From: Candidatus Zhuqueibacterota bacterium
GTDB lineage: Bacteria; Zhuqueibacterota; Zhuqueibacteria; Zhuqueibacterales; Zhuqueibacteraceae
Direction: 5' to 3'
Length of the DNA: 64,000 nt
Assembly (NCBI GenBank): GCA_022616415.1
Contig: JAKEEU010000316.1
Span: 1-64,000, forward strand
In this document: positions 33,543 to 42,421 of the stretch, piece by piece
Layout of the letters: every line of letters begins with the position of its first letter
Position numbering within the stretch: position 1 is the stretch's first letter
Translations under genes and position numbers: made by a program
The notes under the pieces: generated by a model
Told to the model about the DNA's origin: nothing
Database searches by the model: none
The model's input: only the letters and a program-made list of their open reading frames with translations

Positions 33543-33725
33543 TTAGCCTGGTTCTTTCGCTCCAACTCCCAACCAGGCAATCATTTGTCGCAGTGCTTCA
33601 TAGGCTTCCAAGCGGGCAGCATCCGTTCCGGCTGCTTCGGCTTTTTCGATATGTTGCTGCATTTGTCTCAACGCGATCGGTGTCATCGCCAGCAGAGCCT
33701 CTGCCCCGGAGGCGGCATATTTCAC
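33543..33725 (-). CDS. Small helical hypothetical protein
   Basis: A GTG-initiated 60-codon frame encodes an amphipathic, Ala-rich helical peptide (MTPIALRQMQQHIEKAEAAG, then ARLEAYEALRQMIAWLG). The composition looks coding, but no Shine-Dalgarno is visible and the start could also be the ATG at 33686. It sits between the SDR gene and a lipoprotein gene in the same direction. Confidence 0.35.
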   Translation of the reverse strand: MKYAASGAEALLAMTPIALRQMQQHIEKAEAAGTDAARLEAYEALRQMIAWLGVGAKEPG

Positions 33726-33777
33726 CAGAACATACCATTCTCAAACTACCTTGTGCAATTCCAGGCAACGCATTTGA

Positions 33778-34443
33778 CTACTTATTCACCCGCCAAGCTT
33801 CCGCCGGCAGCGGAGTTGTGAGATAATTGCCGAGAAAAGTCTTGCCTTGCGAGCGGTACATTTTACCATCCCATTGATAGCGCTCTTGCGCCAGGCTTTG
33901 CTGGCTCGTGCTTTCCATGTCGCGATGGTACAGTAAAATGTCGGCATAGCCCTCAAGGCCAGATTCGCCAAGCTCGACCGCCAGTGTCAAAAGGTTGTGC
34001 GATGGCAGCAAGTTGCGCAAGCCGTCCGGGGTGCGCTGCCAAAGCCAAACGCTGCAGCCGCCGCTGCCGCACCAGCCCGGCACATTCGAGATAAAAAGCT
34101 CTTTGCTGCCGTCGCCGTTCACATCCACCGCCAACGTCTTCCACTCGGCAACGTCGTTGCGCTTGATGTCGGCGCCTTGCTTCGCCATGCTCTGCAACAA
34201 ATCTTTGGGCAAGCGACCGTCCGGTGTCACCACATCCCAAACCGAACCAGCCGGCGGACCGGTGGGCTCGGGCTCGATAATCACCGGCGGCGAAGGCGCT
34301 TCAACCGTTGGCGTCGCCGGCTCGGTCTCCACTTTGGGCGAAGCTTTACGGAAACATCCTACCAGCAAAATAGCCCAAACGATCGAGACCAGCGAGCTGA
34401 AAGCCCAAATTTTTGCCGGAGCACGAAACTGCACGCGCATCAT
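33778..34443 (-). CDS. Hypothetical lipoprotein with proline-rich linker
   Basis: I start at tandem ATGs at 34443/34440, giving about 221 residues with a lipoprotein signal (SLVSIVWAILLVGCF). A Pro/Glu-rich linker (PTVEAPSPPVIIEPEPTGPP) would span the cell wall. The mature domain contains LAVDVNGDGSKELFISN, an FG-GAP/VCBS-like calcium-binding signature. Then come GWCGSGGCSVWLWQR and a beta-rich C-terminus. The function is unknown. It follows the first TonB receptor in the same direction, but with a small gap, so co-transcription is possible. Confidence 0.75.
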   Translation of the reverse strand: MMRVQFRAPAKIWAFSSLVSIVWAILLVGCFRKASPKVETEPATPTVEAPSPPVIIEPEPTGPPAGSVWDVVTPDGRLPKDLLQSMAKQGADIKRNDVAEWKTLAVDVNGDGSKELFISNVPGWCGSGGCSVWLWQRTPDGLRNLLPSHNLLTLAVELGESGLEGYADILLYHRDMESTSQQSLAQERYQWDGKMYRSQGKTFLGNYLTTPLPAEAWRVNK

Positions 34444-34534
34444 TATTTTGTCACTAAAGTAAAAAATATGATTTGCTACATGTGCTATTTTGTTAGGTAA
34501 AATCAACAGCCCAGTCGGGCCGACTGGGTTACGG

Positions 34535-36799
34535 CTACTGTTCCCACATCATCCCAATCGCAAAATTGCGTACTTCGTTGGCGTCGCGCTCACGCTCGGT
34601 GTAGGTGTATTGCAAAATATTGCGCACCGCCAATTGCGCGGTGAGTCCCTGCCAGCGATAGAGCAGGCGCATATCGAGCTGTTTCTTGGGCACGCGCTGG
34701 TCGTCCTTGTAAAGCTGCACTTGCTCGCGTTCCAGTTTCGAGGCGAAAGTGTAATCAGCCTCCAAAGCGACGGGGCCGAGACTGAGCGAAGGCGAGAGGT
34801 ACGCAATCAAGCGTGGGCGATAACTCAACAGATCACCTTTGGGGAACAACAAGCCATTCACCAGGCTCGTTTGGGTGATAACAGGCTCGGTCCAGGTGGC
34901 GGTGGCTTCGAGCCGCAGCCGCTCACGCCAAAATTGAAAACGCCCGGACGCCTCAATGCCCCGAATCCGTGCGTGGGGGATGTTGACGAGCGTTCCCGAA
35001 GCATCGGGTTTGATCACCGGCTCGATCAAATCACGATAGGTGTTGTGAAAAGCGGTGGCTTCTAAATTGGCTAAATTGCCGAAGCGCTGGCGCACGCCGA
35101 GTTCGAACGCAAGTGACCGCTCGGTAAAAATTGTCGCGTTCGGCAGAAACGGCAACGGCTGGTCGAATTGCAAAAAGCGCTCGCCCAACACCGGGATGCG
35201 AATGCCCCGGCCCAACGCCGCGTGCAGTACGGTTTCGCCAAAAAGTTGATAGCTCGTGCCGAGCTGCGGACTCAAGTATTGCTCTTCTCTGCCGTCCGGC
35301 AAAGGATTGATCACCGGCTTGCGTTTGACAAAGTGCGTGTATTGCTCAGGGCCGGGCAATAAATAAAAATGATCGTAGCGCAGTCCGGCGGTGAAACGCA
35401 ACCTCCAATGTGGCTGCCAGATTTGCTGCAAGTATGGCGAAAGTGTGTAAGCGAAATGGCGGCCAATGTCGCGCTGCTCGGCAAAATCATAATGATATTC
35501 CACGCCCAGCGTGAAACTCATGCTACTGTCCATGCGCGCGTGAAGCTGCCAATCCAAGCCCGGGCCTTGCGCCGGTTGAAAATCGCCGGCCACTTTGAAT
35601 TGATTGCCGGTCAATTGCCGCACCAGCGAAGCGCGCCATTTGAACTCCAGCCAGTCATTGGTTTTGAGACGATACTGGAGATAAAAGGTATACGCATCGA
35701 GCGCGATACGGTAAGCCAAGAACTCTTCCGGCACGAGATAGGGATGTTCCGGGCGCGATTGCACGAACTCGCCGCGGCGATCCCGCGTATAAGCGCCGAA
35801 GAGCGTCAACTCGGAGCGGCTGCCAAACGCGTGGATGAGCTTGCCGGTAAAATTCCAGCGCTGAAAATGGCGGTTCTGCCGGTCGCCGGTGGATTCGTGC
35901 CGGCCCAACGAAAAACGCATTCCCCATTTGCCAATTTGCCGCGAGTAACTGAGATCGGTACGATTGAAATTCAGCGTGCGGTCGGTCCAATGCCATTCGG
36001 ACTCATAAGGCTTGTCATAAATTCCCGCGCTGGTGCGAATCGCCAATCGGCCTTGCGGCTGCGGTGCGCGGGTGATGATGTTGATCACGCCGCCGAGCGC
36101 AAACGAGCCATAGAGCGCCGAGGCCGGGCCTTTGATCACTTCGATGCGCTCGACGTCGGTGATCGGCAGCAAATCCCAATTCATCGTGCCGAAATCGCTC
36201 GTCAACGCCGGAATGCCGTCGAGCAAAATCAGCACGCGGCTGCCGAAGCCGCGCGTGTAGCCGGTGCTGTTGCGGACGTTGACGTTTTCGCCCACAAGGC
36301 TTACGCCCGGAATGCTCGTGAGCGCCGCATCCAATCGCAGCGGATTGCGCCGCAACGCCTCTTGCCCGGTCAGCGCGCTGACGCTGACCACCGCGGTTTT
36401 TATTTCTTCAGGCCGGCGGCTCGCCGTGACCACCACCTCGGCAATTTCCAGCGTGCCGGGTTTGAGCGCAAAATTCTGATACGTGATGGAGTCGGCATTG
36501 ACCTGGACTGTGGTTATCACGGTTTGATAGCCGACGAAGCTGGCGCGCAGCATATAAGTTCCCGGCGGCACGCGCTTGATCTCAAACATGCCATTCAAGT
36601 CCGTCACCGCGCCGAGCGATGTTCCCTGCAGGTGAATGTTAGCGCCCGGCAGCGCCTCACTGTTTTGCGCATCATTGACCCGGCCGCGCAACTCGCCGTA
36701 GAATTGCGCTTCGGCTGCCGTCGTTAACCAAAAAAGCCAAATGCTTGCTGATAGTAAAATATGGACCCAAACGGCGCGGGTCGTCTTTGATTGCCTCAC
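34535..36799 (-). CDS. TonB-dependent outer-membrane receptor, copy 1
   Basis: I start at the GTG at 36799, after GAGGGA; the product has about 754 residues. It has a signal peptide (ILLSASIWLFWLTTAAEAQ), a CarboxypepD-reg-like beta-sandwich (GRVNDAQNSEALPGANIHL then GMFEIKRVPPGTYMLRASFV), a plug domain (EEIKTAVVSVSALTGQEALR; GFGSRVLILLDGIPALTSD; RIEVIKGPASALYGSFALGG) and a 22-strand barrel. It lacks an STN signalling domain. It is homologous to the receptor at 37827 and is preceded by a matching lipoprotein gene, forming pair 1. Substrate unknown. Confidence 0.92.
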   Translation of the reverse strand: MRQSKTTRAVWVHILLSASIWLFWLTTAAEAQFYGELRGRVNDAQNSEALPGANIHLQGTSLGAVTDLNGMFEIKRVPPGTYMLRASFVGYQTVITTVQVNADSITYQNFALKPGTLEIAEVVVTASRRPEEIKTAVVSVSALTGQEALRRNPLRLDAALTSIPGVSLVGENVNVRNSTGYTRGFGSRVLILLDGIPALTSDFGTMNWDLLPITDVERIEVIKGPASALYGSFALGGVINIITRAPQPQGRLAIRTSAGIYDKPYESEWHWTDRTLNFNRTDLSYSRQIGKWGMRFSLGRHESTGDRQNRHFQRWNFTGKLIHAFGSRSELTLFGAYTRDRRGEFVQSRPEHPYLVPEEFLAYRIALDAYTFYLQYRLKTNDWLEFKWRASLVRQLTGNQFKVAGDFQPAQGPGLDWQLHARMDSSMSFTLGVEYHYDFAEQRDIGRHFAYTLSPYLQQIWQPHWRLRFTAGLRYDHFYLLPGPEQYTHFVKRKPVINPLPDGREEQYLSPQLGTSYQLFGETVLHAALGRGIRIPVLGERFLQFDQPLPFLPNATIFTERSLAFELGVRQRFGNLANLEATAFHNTYRDLIEPVIKPDASGTLVNIPHARIRGIEASGRFQFWRERLRLEATATWTEPVITQTSLVNGLLFPKGDLLSYRPRLIAYLSPSLSLGPVALEADYTFASKLEREQVQLYKDDQRVPKKQLDMRLLYRWQGLTAQLAVRNILQYTYTERERDANEVRNFAIGMMWEQ

Positions 36800-36838
36800 G
36801 TTGAATTCCCTCAAGTTGACTAAAATGCTGCATTATTA

Positions 36839-37726
36839 CTATTGCCCGCAGTTCTCGATCACCGAGAAACGAATGCCGCCGGGCAAGGTTGCAAAGTTGG
36901 CGTCAAAATCAATTTGTGTCGCCGGTTTATCGATGCTGGTTTCAGCGCTGGCCGGCCACAGCGAATCTTCGACGCAACGATAAAAGCCGATCGCCCGGAT
37001 ATCGGCGAGATTGGCCGTCTTACCTTTCCAAAACAGCGCGATGAATTTGTATTTGCCGCTGTTGACCGCGGCGGAATAAGGATAGGAGGCGACCGATGCG
37101 CGTTGCAAAACAAAAAGGAACGAGCTAAAATTCAAATAGTCGAATTGGCTGCGCGGAATCTCCGAATAAAAGCCGAGCACAAAGAAATCCGTGTCGTCAC
37201 GCCAAGCGCCTTTAAAGTTGATCGTGCCCCTGATGCTGGCGTCACGCTTGGTAAATAGCCAGTAAGCGCGCACATCAACGCTATCCGCCACCGGATGGTC
37301 TTTGCCGATCACCACTTCCTTGGGCGCGAACTCCTGCTTGGTGAAATCGACGCCGTACAAACCGAGGATGTTCGCGATGTTCCAAGCCTGGCCCTCGCGG
37401 CGCCAGAGAATGGCAGTGATGGCATAAGTTCCCGGCTCAACCACTACCTCGTAATGCACGGTGTCCGGCCCGGTGTGCGACGCGTCGCGATTGAACGGCA
37501 GCGGATCGCTGAGAATGACGTCGGTGGTAAAATTTTCCGGCGGAACTTTCTTGGCAATGACGACACGCGCTTCACGCACGTAAAATGGCGGCGGGCCGCC
37601 CTCGAAAATAATCATGCCTTTGATGCGCGACGGCACCGGATCGAGGCCGTGATCGTAGCTGCAGCCGCCTCCTATTAGCAAGAGAAAAGCGAGGGCAGAC
37701 AGACACGTTGGGATTTGAAATCTCAT
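36839..37726 (-). CDS. Lipoprotein partner of TonB receptor, copy 1
   Basis: The ATG at 37726 gives 295 residues with lipobox LLIGGGCSYD. I do not recognise a named family, but it is a clear paralogue of the lipoprotein at 40093. Shared blocks include RIKGMIIF, LWRREGQAWNIANILGLYG, DVRAYWLFTKRDASIRGTIN then FKGAWRDDTDFFV, GKYKFIALFWKGK and FATLPGGI at the C-terminus. The pattern suggests two beta-sandwich (CarboxypepD-reg/fibronectin-like) domains. It lies 40 bp before the receptor gene, so it is likely co-transcribed and may be a surface-exposed substrate-binding partner, analogous to but unrelated in sequence to SusD. Confidence 0.8.
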   Translation of the reverse strand: MRFQIPTCLSALAFLLLIGGGCSYDHGLDPVPSRIKGMIIFEGGPPPFYVREARVVIAKKVPPENFTTDVILSDPLPFNRDASHTGPDTVHYEVVVEPGTYAITAILWRREGQAWNIANILGLYGVDFTKQEFAPKEVVIGKDHPVADSVDVRAYWLFTKRDASIRGTINFKGAWRDDTDFFVLGFYSEIPRSQFDYLNFSSFLFVLQRASVASYPYSAAVNSGKYKFIALFWKGKTANLADIRAIGFYRCVEDSLWPASAETSIDKPATQIDFDANFATLPGGIRFSVIENCGQ

Positions 37727-37759
37727 CACAATACCCGCCAAAAAATAAAAAATTTTTCC

Positions 37760-37819
37760 CCAACGGATAGATTAAGACCAACGGATGCTTTTATCCGCTG
37801 GTCTTAATTCATCCGTTGG
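37760..37819. repeat. Intergenic A-B-A palindromic element, terminator-like
   Basis: CCAACGGATAG, ATTAAGA, CCAACGGATG is followed by ATCCGCTGG, TCTTAAT, TCATCCGTTGG. It starts 8 nt after the stop of TonB receptor 2 on the minus strand and is followed there by GGGGAAAAATTTTTTATTT, an intrinsic-terminator pattern. Confidence 0.8.
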
Positions 37820-37826
37820 CGTTTTT

Positions 37827-39992
37827 TTAAAATTCTCCCGAAATCGAAAACGCAAAATTGCGCACTTCACCGAGTACGCGCTCGACCGGCGTGTAGTTGT
37901 AATTGATCGCATTCTTCACTGCCAACTGCATCGACAACTGGCCCAAGCGATAGAGCAGGCGCAGGTTCAAAACCTTCTGCGGCACACGCTCGTCAAACGG
38001 AAAAAACGTCACGGTCTCGTAGCGCGACATATAACGGTAATCTGCCTCCAGCGTCGCCGGCCCGAAAGAGAGCGAGGGCGAGATAAACACGGTGAAGCGC
38101 GGACGGTATGGCAGCGCCTGGCCTTTTCTCAAGCCGCTGGCGGCGTCGTCGGACAAATTTTCCGAATCCATCCAGGTCAACGCCGCTTCCAGGCCCAACC
38201 GGTTTTTCCAGCCGCGCGCTTTGATCTCGGCTTCGAGGCCGCGAATGCGCGCCGGCGGATAATTGCGAAACTGCCCGCCGAGCTGGCCGCGCAACTGCGT
38301 CAGCTCGATGAGATAATCATATTTGTTCCAAAACGCCGTGATCTCCGCCGAGAGATTTTCGCCGAGGCGTTGCCGGAGGCCGGCGTCAAACAGCGTCGAG
38401 CGCTCCGGCTGCAAATCCGGATTGCTGACGATCCGCACGTTCGTGCCGGGCGGCGTTTGGCTGAAGCGCTCGGCAATCGAAGGCACGCGAAAGCCGCGGC
38501 CGAAAGAAAAGTGCAAAATCGAGCCGGGCAAGAAATTGTAACTGGCGCCGAGCTTCGGACTCAGTTGCGTCTCCACCGAATCGCCGACGACCACATACGT
38601 GTCATAACGCAAACCGGCGTGGAGCTGCCAGATTTGCGAAATTTTCCAAAGCTCTTGAAAATAGGGCGAAATCGCCTGGCCGTTGTGCGTGCCGTAATAT
38701 CTGGACTCGACGTCGTCACGCTTGTAATCGACGCCGAACAACAGGCTGTGATCCGGGTGCGGCAGCCAATTGCCTTGCACCTCACCGCTCAAACCGAGCG
38801 CCGGCTTGAAATCCTTCGTTAGATTGAACGGCAAGCCGATGATCTGCGTGTTGTACGACAAGCGAACCTTTGTTGAGAATTTCGGCGAAAAAAGTTTGTT
38901 GTAAATGAGTGAGGCCGCCACACCGTCCACATTGATGCGGTCGCGAAACATCGTTCTCAAGGCATTGTCCTGATCCGTCCATTGCAGAAAGAAACCGCGT
39001 GCATCACGGCTGTACGTCATGAAAAGCGAGAGAATGGAGTTGTCCGGAAAATTGTGTACCGCTTTGCCGGTGAAATACCAGCGCCGAAATTCGCCATTCT
39101 CGCGGTCGCCGGTGGATTCGTGACGCGAAACCGCGAGCCGCAGGCCAAGGCGGCGAAAGGTGTTGCTGAAACTCGCATCGGTACGATAATAATACAGTGT
39201 GCGGTTCGTCCAGCGCCAGGCATCGACTGACGGATCGTCGTAGACGCCGGCGCTTTGGCGAAAGCTGAAAGACGGCGTTAAGGTCGGCCGCCGCGTCAGC
39301 ACGTTCACTACGCCACTGATGCCGCCGGCGCCATACAACACCGAGGCCGCGCCCTTCAAAACTTCGATGCGCTCGACTTCGGTGACCGGCAAAATATCCC
39401 AATTGGCGCGCCCGAGATCGCTGGTCAACACCGGCACGTCGTCGATTAACAGCAACACGCGGCTGGCGCCGAGGCCGAGCAAAGTGTAGCCGGAACCGCC
39501 GCGCACATTAACGTTTTCGCCGACCAGATTCACGCCGGCAATGCTTTGCATGCTCTCATCGATGCGGAGGCGATCGCGGCGCCGGATTTCCGAGGAGGCG
39601 ATCACACCGACGCTGTTGGCGGCGCGCTGCAAATCTTCCTGCTGGCGCGCGCCGGTGGCAATAACCTGATCAAAGGGAATCGGCGAAGGCCGCAACGCGA
39701 TTTGAATCTGTGAAGTCGAATCGCGCTGCACGCGAATGCGCGCCTGCTCGCTATGATAGCCGATATACGACACTCGCAGGAAATGCGCACCCGGCGGCAC
39801 CTGCCTGATCACAAAGCGCCCGTTGACGTCGGTGACGGCACCGAGCAATGTTTGCGTGACCTGCACATTCGCACCGGGCAGCGGCCCGCCGGTTTCGGCA
39901 TCAGTGATCACACCGGCAATTTTTCCTGTAGATTGGCTGAATACTGCGGAAGTAAACGACAACAAAATACAACAAAGAAGTTTATAGCTCAT
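37827..39992 (-). CDS. TonB-dependent outer-membrane receptor, copy 2
   Basis: The ATG at 39992 gives 721 residues with signal peptide (MSYKLLCCILLSFTSAVFSQ). The domains are in the same order as in copy 1: CarboxypepD-reg-like (GVITDAETGGPLPGANVQV then GRFVIRQVPPGAHFLRVSYI), plug (EIRRRDRLRIDESMQSIAGV; GLGASRVLLLIDDVPVLTSD; RIEVLKGAASVLYGAGGISG) and barrel ending VRNFAFSISGEF with the C-terminal Phe of the beta-signal. Both copies share the unusual plug motif VNLVGENVNVRGGSG / VSLVGENVNVRNSTG. It follows its lipoprotein gene and is terminated by the palindromic element. Confidence 0.92.
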   Translation of the reverse strand: MSYKLLCCILLSFTSAVFSQSTGKIAGVITDAETGGPLPGANVQVTQTLLGAVTDVNGRFVIRQVPPGAHFLRVSYIGYHSEQARIRVQRDSTSQIQIALRPSPIPFDQVIATGARQQEDLQRAANSVGVIASSEIRRRDRLRIDESMQSIAGVNLVGENVNVRGGSGYTLLGLGASRVLLLIDDVPVLTSDLGRANWDILPVTEVERIEVLKGAASVLYGAGGISGVVNVLTRRPTLTPSFSFRQSAGVYDDPSVDAWRWTNRTLYYYRTDASFSNTFRRLGLRLAVSRHESTGDRENGEFRRWYFTGKAVHNFPDNSILSLFMTYSRDARGFFLQWTDQDNALRTMFRDRINVDGVAASLIYNKLFSPKFSTKVRLSYNTQIIGLPFNLTKDFKPALGLSGEVQGNWLPHPDHSLLFGVDYKRDDVESRYYGTHNGQAISPYFQELWKISQIWQLHAGLRYDTYVVVGDSVETQLSPKLGASYNFLPGSILHFSFGRGFRVPSIAERFSQTPPGTNVRIVSNPDLQPERSTLFDAGLRQRLGENLSAEITAFWNKYDYLIELTQLRGQLGGQFRNYPPARIRGLEAEIKARGWKNRLGLEAALTWMDSENLSDDAASGLRKGQALPYRPRFTVFISPSLSFGPATLEADYRYMSRYETVTFFPFDERVPQKVLNLRLLYRLGQLSMQLAVKNAINYNYTPVERVLGEVRNFAFSISGEF

Positions 39993-40092
39993 AAGAATTT
40001 TTATGTCCTTCTGCAAGAAACCCTTTTGTTTTCAGCAATCAGTTTGAATTGAAAAAAGGATCCTGCGGAATGACAGACTCCTCCTGGGGTTA

Positions 40093-40995
40093 CTATTTTC
40101 CAAATGCGGGTGTTGCGCTGCCCAATTTCACCCCCTCCGGCAGCGTTGAAAAATCGATGACGAAATTGACGCCCTCGGCAGTTTTTTCAGAGGCAACTTG
40201 CAATTCACCGGGACGAGAAAGGTTTGCCGGATCGGGATAAAAGCCGATGCAACGAATATGTTTGGGGTCATTGTCACCTTTGCGTTTCCAAAATGCGCCA
40301 ATGAATTTGTACAAGCCGTTTCGCACGGAAGTTGTGTAGTCCAGTTCTTTGTTGTCCGTTCCGGGTTTGGTGATGGGCAAAGGAATGCCGCCCAACAAAC
40401 CGAGCGAATTGGCGATATTGTCGAGATCCGGAATGCCGGTAAAGGCGCCGAGCAGAAGAACTTCGGTATCATCGGGCCATGCTCCGGCAAAAGTGACCCT
40501 GCCGGCGAGCGTCGCGTCAAACTGGGTAAACGCCCATAACGCGTGAACGTTGACATCGTCGGATACCGGCTGCGATTCGGTCAGTTGCACCGGCTTGAGA
40601 GCAAAATCCACTGGCGGATTGAAGCCGTAGATGCCCATCAAATTGTTGAACGCCCAATCCTTGCCGCGCGCTTTCCACAACACGCCGACCGCGGGATAAT
40701 TGCCCACCGGCACCGAAAGCTGATAAGACGCGGTATCAAGATCGAATCTGACCGCATTGCTGAAATACACGTCGCCAAAACCTGCTGGCGGCAAATTGGC
40801 CACGGCGATCACGCGTACCTCCTCGACATTTTGCGGGCGCGACGCAGGGTCGAGAAAAATGACTTTGCCGGAAATTCTTGTCTTCGAAGGGCCGAGGCCT
40901 TGGTCAAATTCACAAGACATAGACAAACAGAAAATAGCGGCGGCAAACAACAGAAATTGACTCAGCCGAAGGAAATGTTTAAAGCTCAAAATCAT
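40093..40995 (-). CDS. Lipoprotein partner of TonB receptor, copy 2
   Basis: The 300-residue product starts at the ATG at 40995 and has a lipoprotein signal (LLFAAAIFCLSMSCEF). It is paralogous to the lipoprotein at 36839: RISGKVIF, LWKARGKDWAFNNLMGIYG, NVHALWAFTQFDATLAGRVT then FAGAWPDDTEVLL, GLYKFIGAFWKRK and FSTLPEGV correspond block by block. It lies about 100 bp before TonB receptor 2. Together the four genes are a tandem duplication of a lipoprotein-receptor unit. Function is not known. Confidence 0.8.
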   Translation of the reverse strand: MILSFKHFLRLSQFLLFAAAIFCLSMSCEFDQGLGPSKTRISGKVIFLDPASRPQNVEEVRVIAVANLPPAGFGDVYFSNAVRFDLDTASYQLSVPVGNYPAVGVLWKARGKDWAFNNLMGIYGFNPPVDFALKPVQLTESQPVSDDVNVHALWAFTQFDATLAGRVTFAGAWPDDTEVLLLGAFTGIPDLDNIANSLGLLGGIPLPITKPGTDNKELDYTTSVRNGLYKFIGAFWKRKGDNDPKHIRCIGFYPDPANLSRPGELQVASEKTAEGVNFVIDFSTLPEGVKLGSATPAFGK

Positions 40996-41027
40996 GTTCC
41001 ATATCACCAAATTTTAAAAGGTTCTCA

Positions 41028-41056
41028 CCCACGGAAGTGGAAATCCCACTTCATAG
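41028..41056. repeat. Half copy of the A-B-A element (CCCAC variant)
   Basis: CCCACGGAAGTG, GAAATC, CCCACTTCATAG matches one arm of the element at 13993, including the identical B unit, but no second arm is visible. The remainder of this 220-bp gap holds no gene. Confidence 0.45.
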
Positions 41057-41202
41057 AAATAATTTCACACAGATCAAAAACTCACACGGATTAACTGCCC
41101 GATTTTTGCGCGAGCTTTTGGGTCCATTTGATACCCCATTGTTTTATAAATCCAATTCTGCGAGGTTTGAATTGCAGTAATCAAAATAAACTCTCAATTT
41201 CC

Positions 41203-41243
41203 ATTAATCCAAAAATCCGTCAATCCATTGATCCAGTAAATCC
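41203..41243. repeat. Octanucleotide array overlapping a gene 3' end
   Basis: ATCC recurs at 41207, 41215, 41223 and 41231 with exact 8-nt spacing and once more at 41240. The array spans the stop codon of the M20 gene and encodes its last residues. Confidence 0.7.
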
Positions 41244-42404
41244 TTCCAAAAACCGGATCGCCAAACCGGCCAGCATCACCATCCCAGTTTCCAGCGCGTT
41301 GTCGTTGAAATTGAACGTGTCGGAATGGAGCAGAGAGGCGGGGCTGACGCCGAGACGAAACATGGCGCCGGGGTATTTTTGCAAATAGTACGCAAAGTCT
41401 TCGCCGCCCATGCTCGGCTCTTTTAGCTCGAACACTTTGGAGGGCCCGACGACTTCGTTGGCAAATTTTTCAACGAGCGCGAGCATGCGATCATCATTGA
41501 CGAGCGCCGGATAACCCGTATCGATTTTCACTTCGGCGCGGCCGCCAAACGATTGCGCCACGCCTTCCACCAACTCGGTGAAACGGCGGCTCATGCGCTC
41601 GCGCGTCTCAGCATTCAACGTGCGAATCGTGCCGCCGAGCCGAACTTCCGCCGGGATGACGTTATCCGCCGTCCCGCCATGAATCATGGTCACGCTAATC
41701 ACCGCCGGATCAGCACCGTGCCGCTCGCGCGTCACCAAACTTTGCACTGCCGTAATCACGTATGCCGAGATCAAAACCGGATCGATCGCTCCCAACGGGT
41801 GCGCAGCGTGTCCAGCCTTGCCGTAAATGCCGACTTCAAAATCGTCGATGGCTGACATCATTGCGCCGCGGCGAAGGCCGATGGTTCCGGCGGGCAAATA
41901 TGGCCAAGCGTGTAGCGCAAAAAAAGCGCCGATATCGAGGCCGGCCAAAAGGTTCGAGGCCAACAGCGCCCTGCCGCCGCCGTTATTCTCTTCCGCCGGT
42001 TGAAAGACACAAATAATGTTACCGCGCAGCTCGTGGCGCAGTTCCGCCAGAATCTTTGCCGCGCCGAGCAAAACCGCGGTGTGCCCGTCGTGGCCGCACG
42101 CGTGCATGCAGCCGGCATTTTGCGAGCGATACGGCAAGTCGCTCTTTTCAGCGATGGGCAACGCATCAATATCCGCGCGCAAGCCGACCGTCGGGCCGGG
42201 CTTGCCGCCGCGAATGATTGCGACCGTCGCGTAAAAATTATCCGTCGTGCGCAATTCGAGATTGAGCGGCGCGAGAAATTTTCGGATAAACGCTGCAGTC
42301 TCTTTTTCTTGCCAGCTCAATTCCGGATGCTGATGCAGATGTCGCCGTGCAGCAGTGATTTCCGGAAGATATTCGTGCGCGAGTTGTCGGATTTTGATAT
42401 TCAT
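41220..42404 (-). CDS. M20 family amidohydrolase (N-acyl-amino-acid/hippurate type)
   Basis: The 394-residue zinc enzyme hydrolyses N-acyl amino acids, hippurate-like amides or N-acetyl-diaminopimelate. Motifs present are HQHPELSWQEKET at the N-terminus, GLRADIDALPI, the zinc-ligand segment HACGHDGHTAVLLGAA, PAEENNGGGRALL with the catalytic Glu, and MGGEDFAYY near the C-terminus. Length and order match the AmaA/HipO/dapL-deacetylase subfamily. It follows the helicase gene by 17 bp and shares its strand. The last residues (GFTGSMD) are encoded by an octanucleotide repeat, so the original C-terminus may differ. Confidence 0.92.
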   Translation of the reverse strand: MNIKIRQLAHEYLPEITAARRHLHQHPELSWQEKETAAFIRKFLAPLNLELRTTDNFYATVAIIRGGKPGPTVGLRADIDALPIAEKSDLPYRSQNAGCMHACGHDGHTAVLLGAAKILAELRHELRGNIICVFQPAEENNGGGRALLASNLLAGLDIGAFFALHAWPYLPAGTIGLRRGAMMSAIDDFEVGIYGKAGHAAHPLGAIDPVLISAYVITAVQSLVTRERHGADPAVISVTMIHGGTADNVIPAEVRLGGTIRTLNAETRERMSRRFTELVEGVAQSFGGRAEVKIDTGYPALVNDDRMLALVEKFANEVVGPSKVFELKEPSMGGEDFAYYLQKYPGAMFRLGVSPASLLHSDTFNFNDNALETGMVMLAGLAIRFLEGFTGSMD

Positions 42405-42421
42405 AAAGAGATATAAAAGTG

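Noticed and set aside
35369..36727. A 452-codon open frame on the plus strand
   Set aside because: It is antisense to TonB receptor 1 and has a basic, low-complexity composition (Arg/Ala/Gln-rich) typical of shadow frames.
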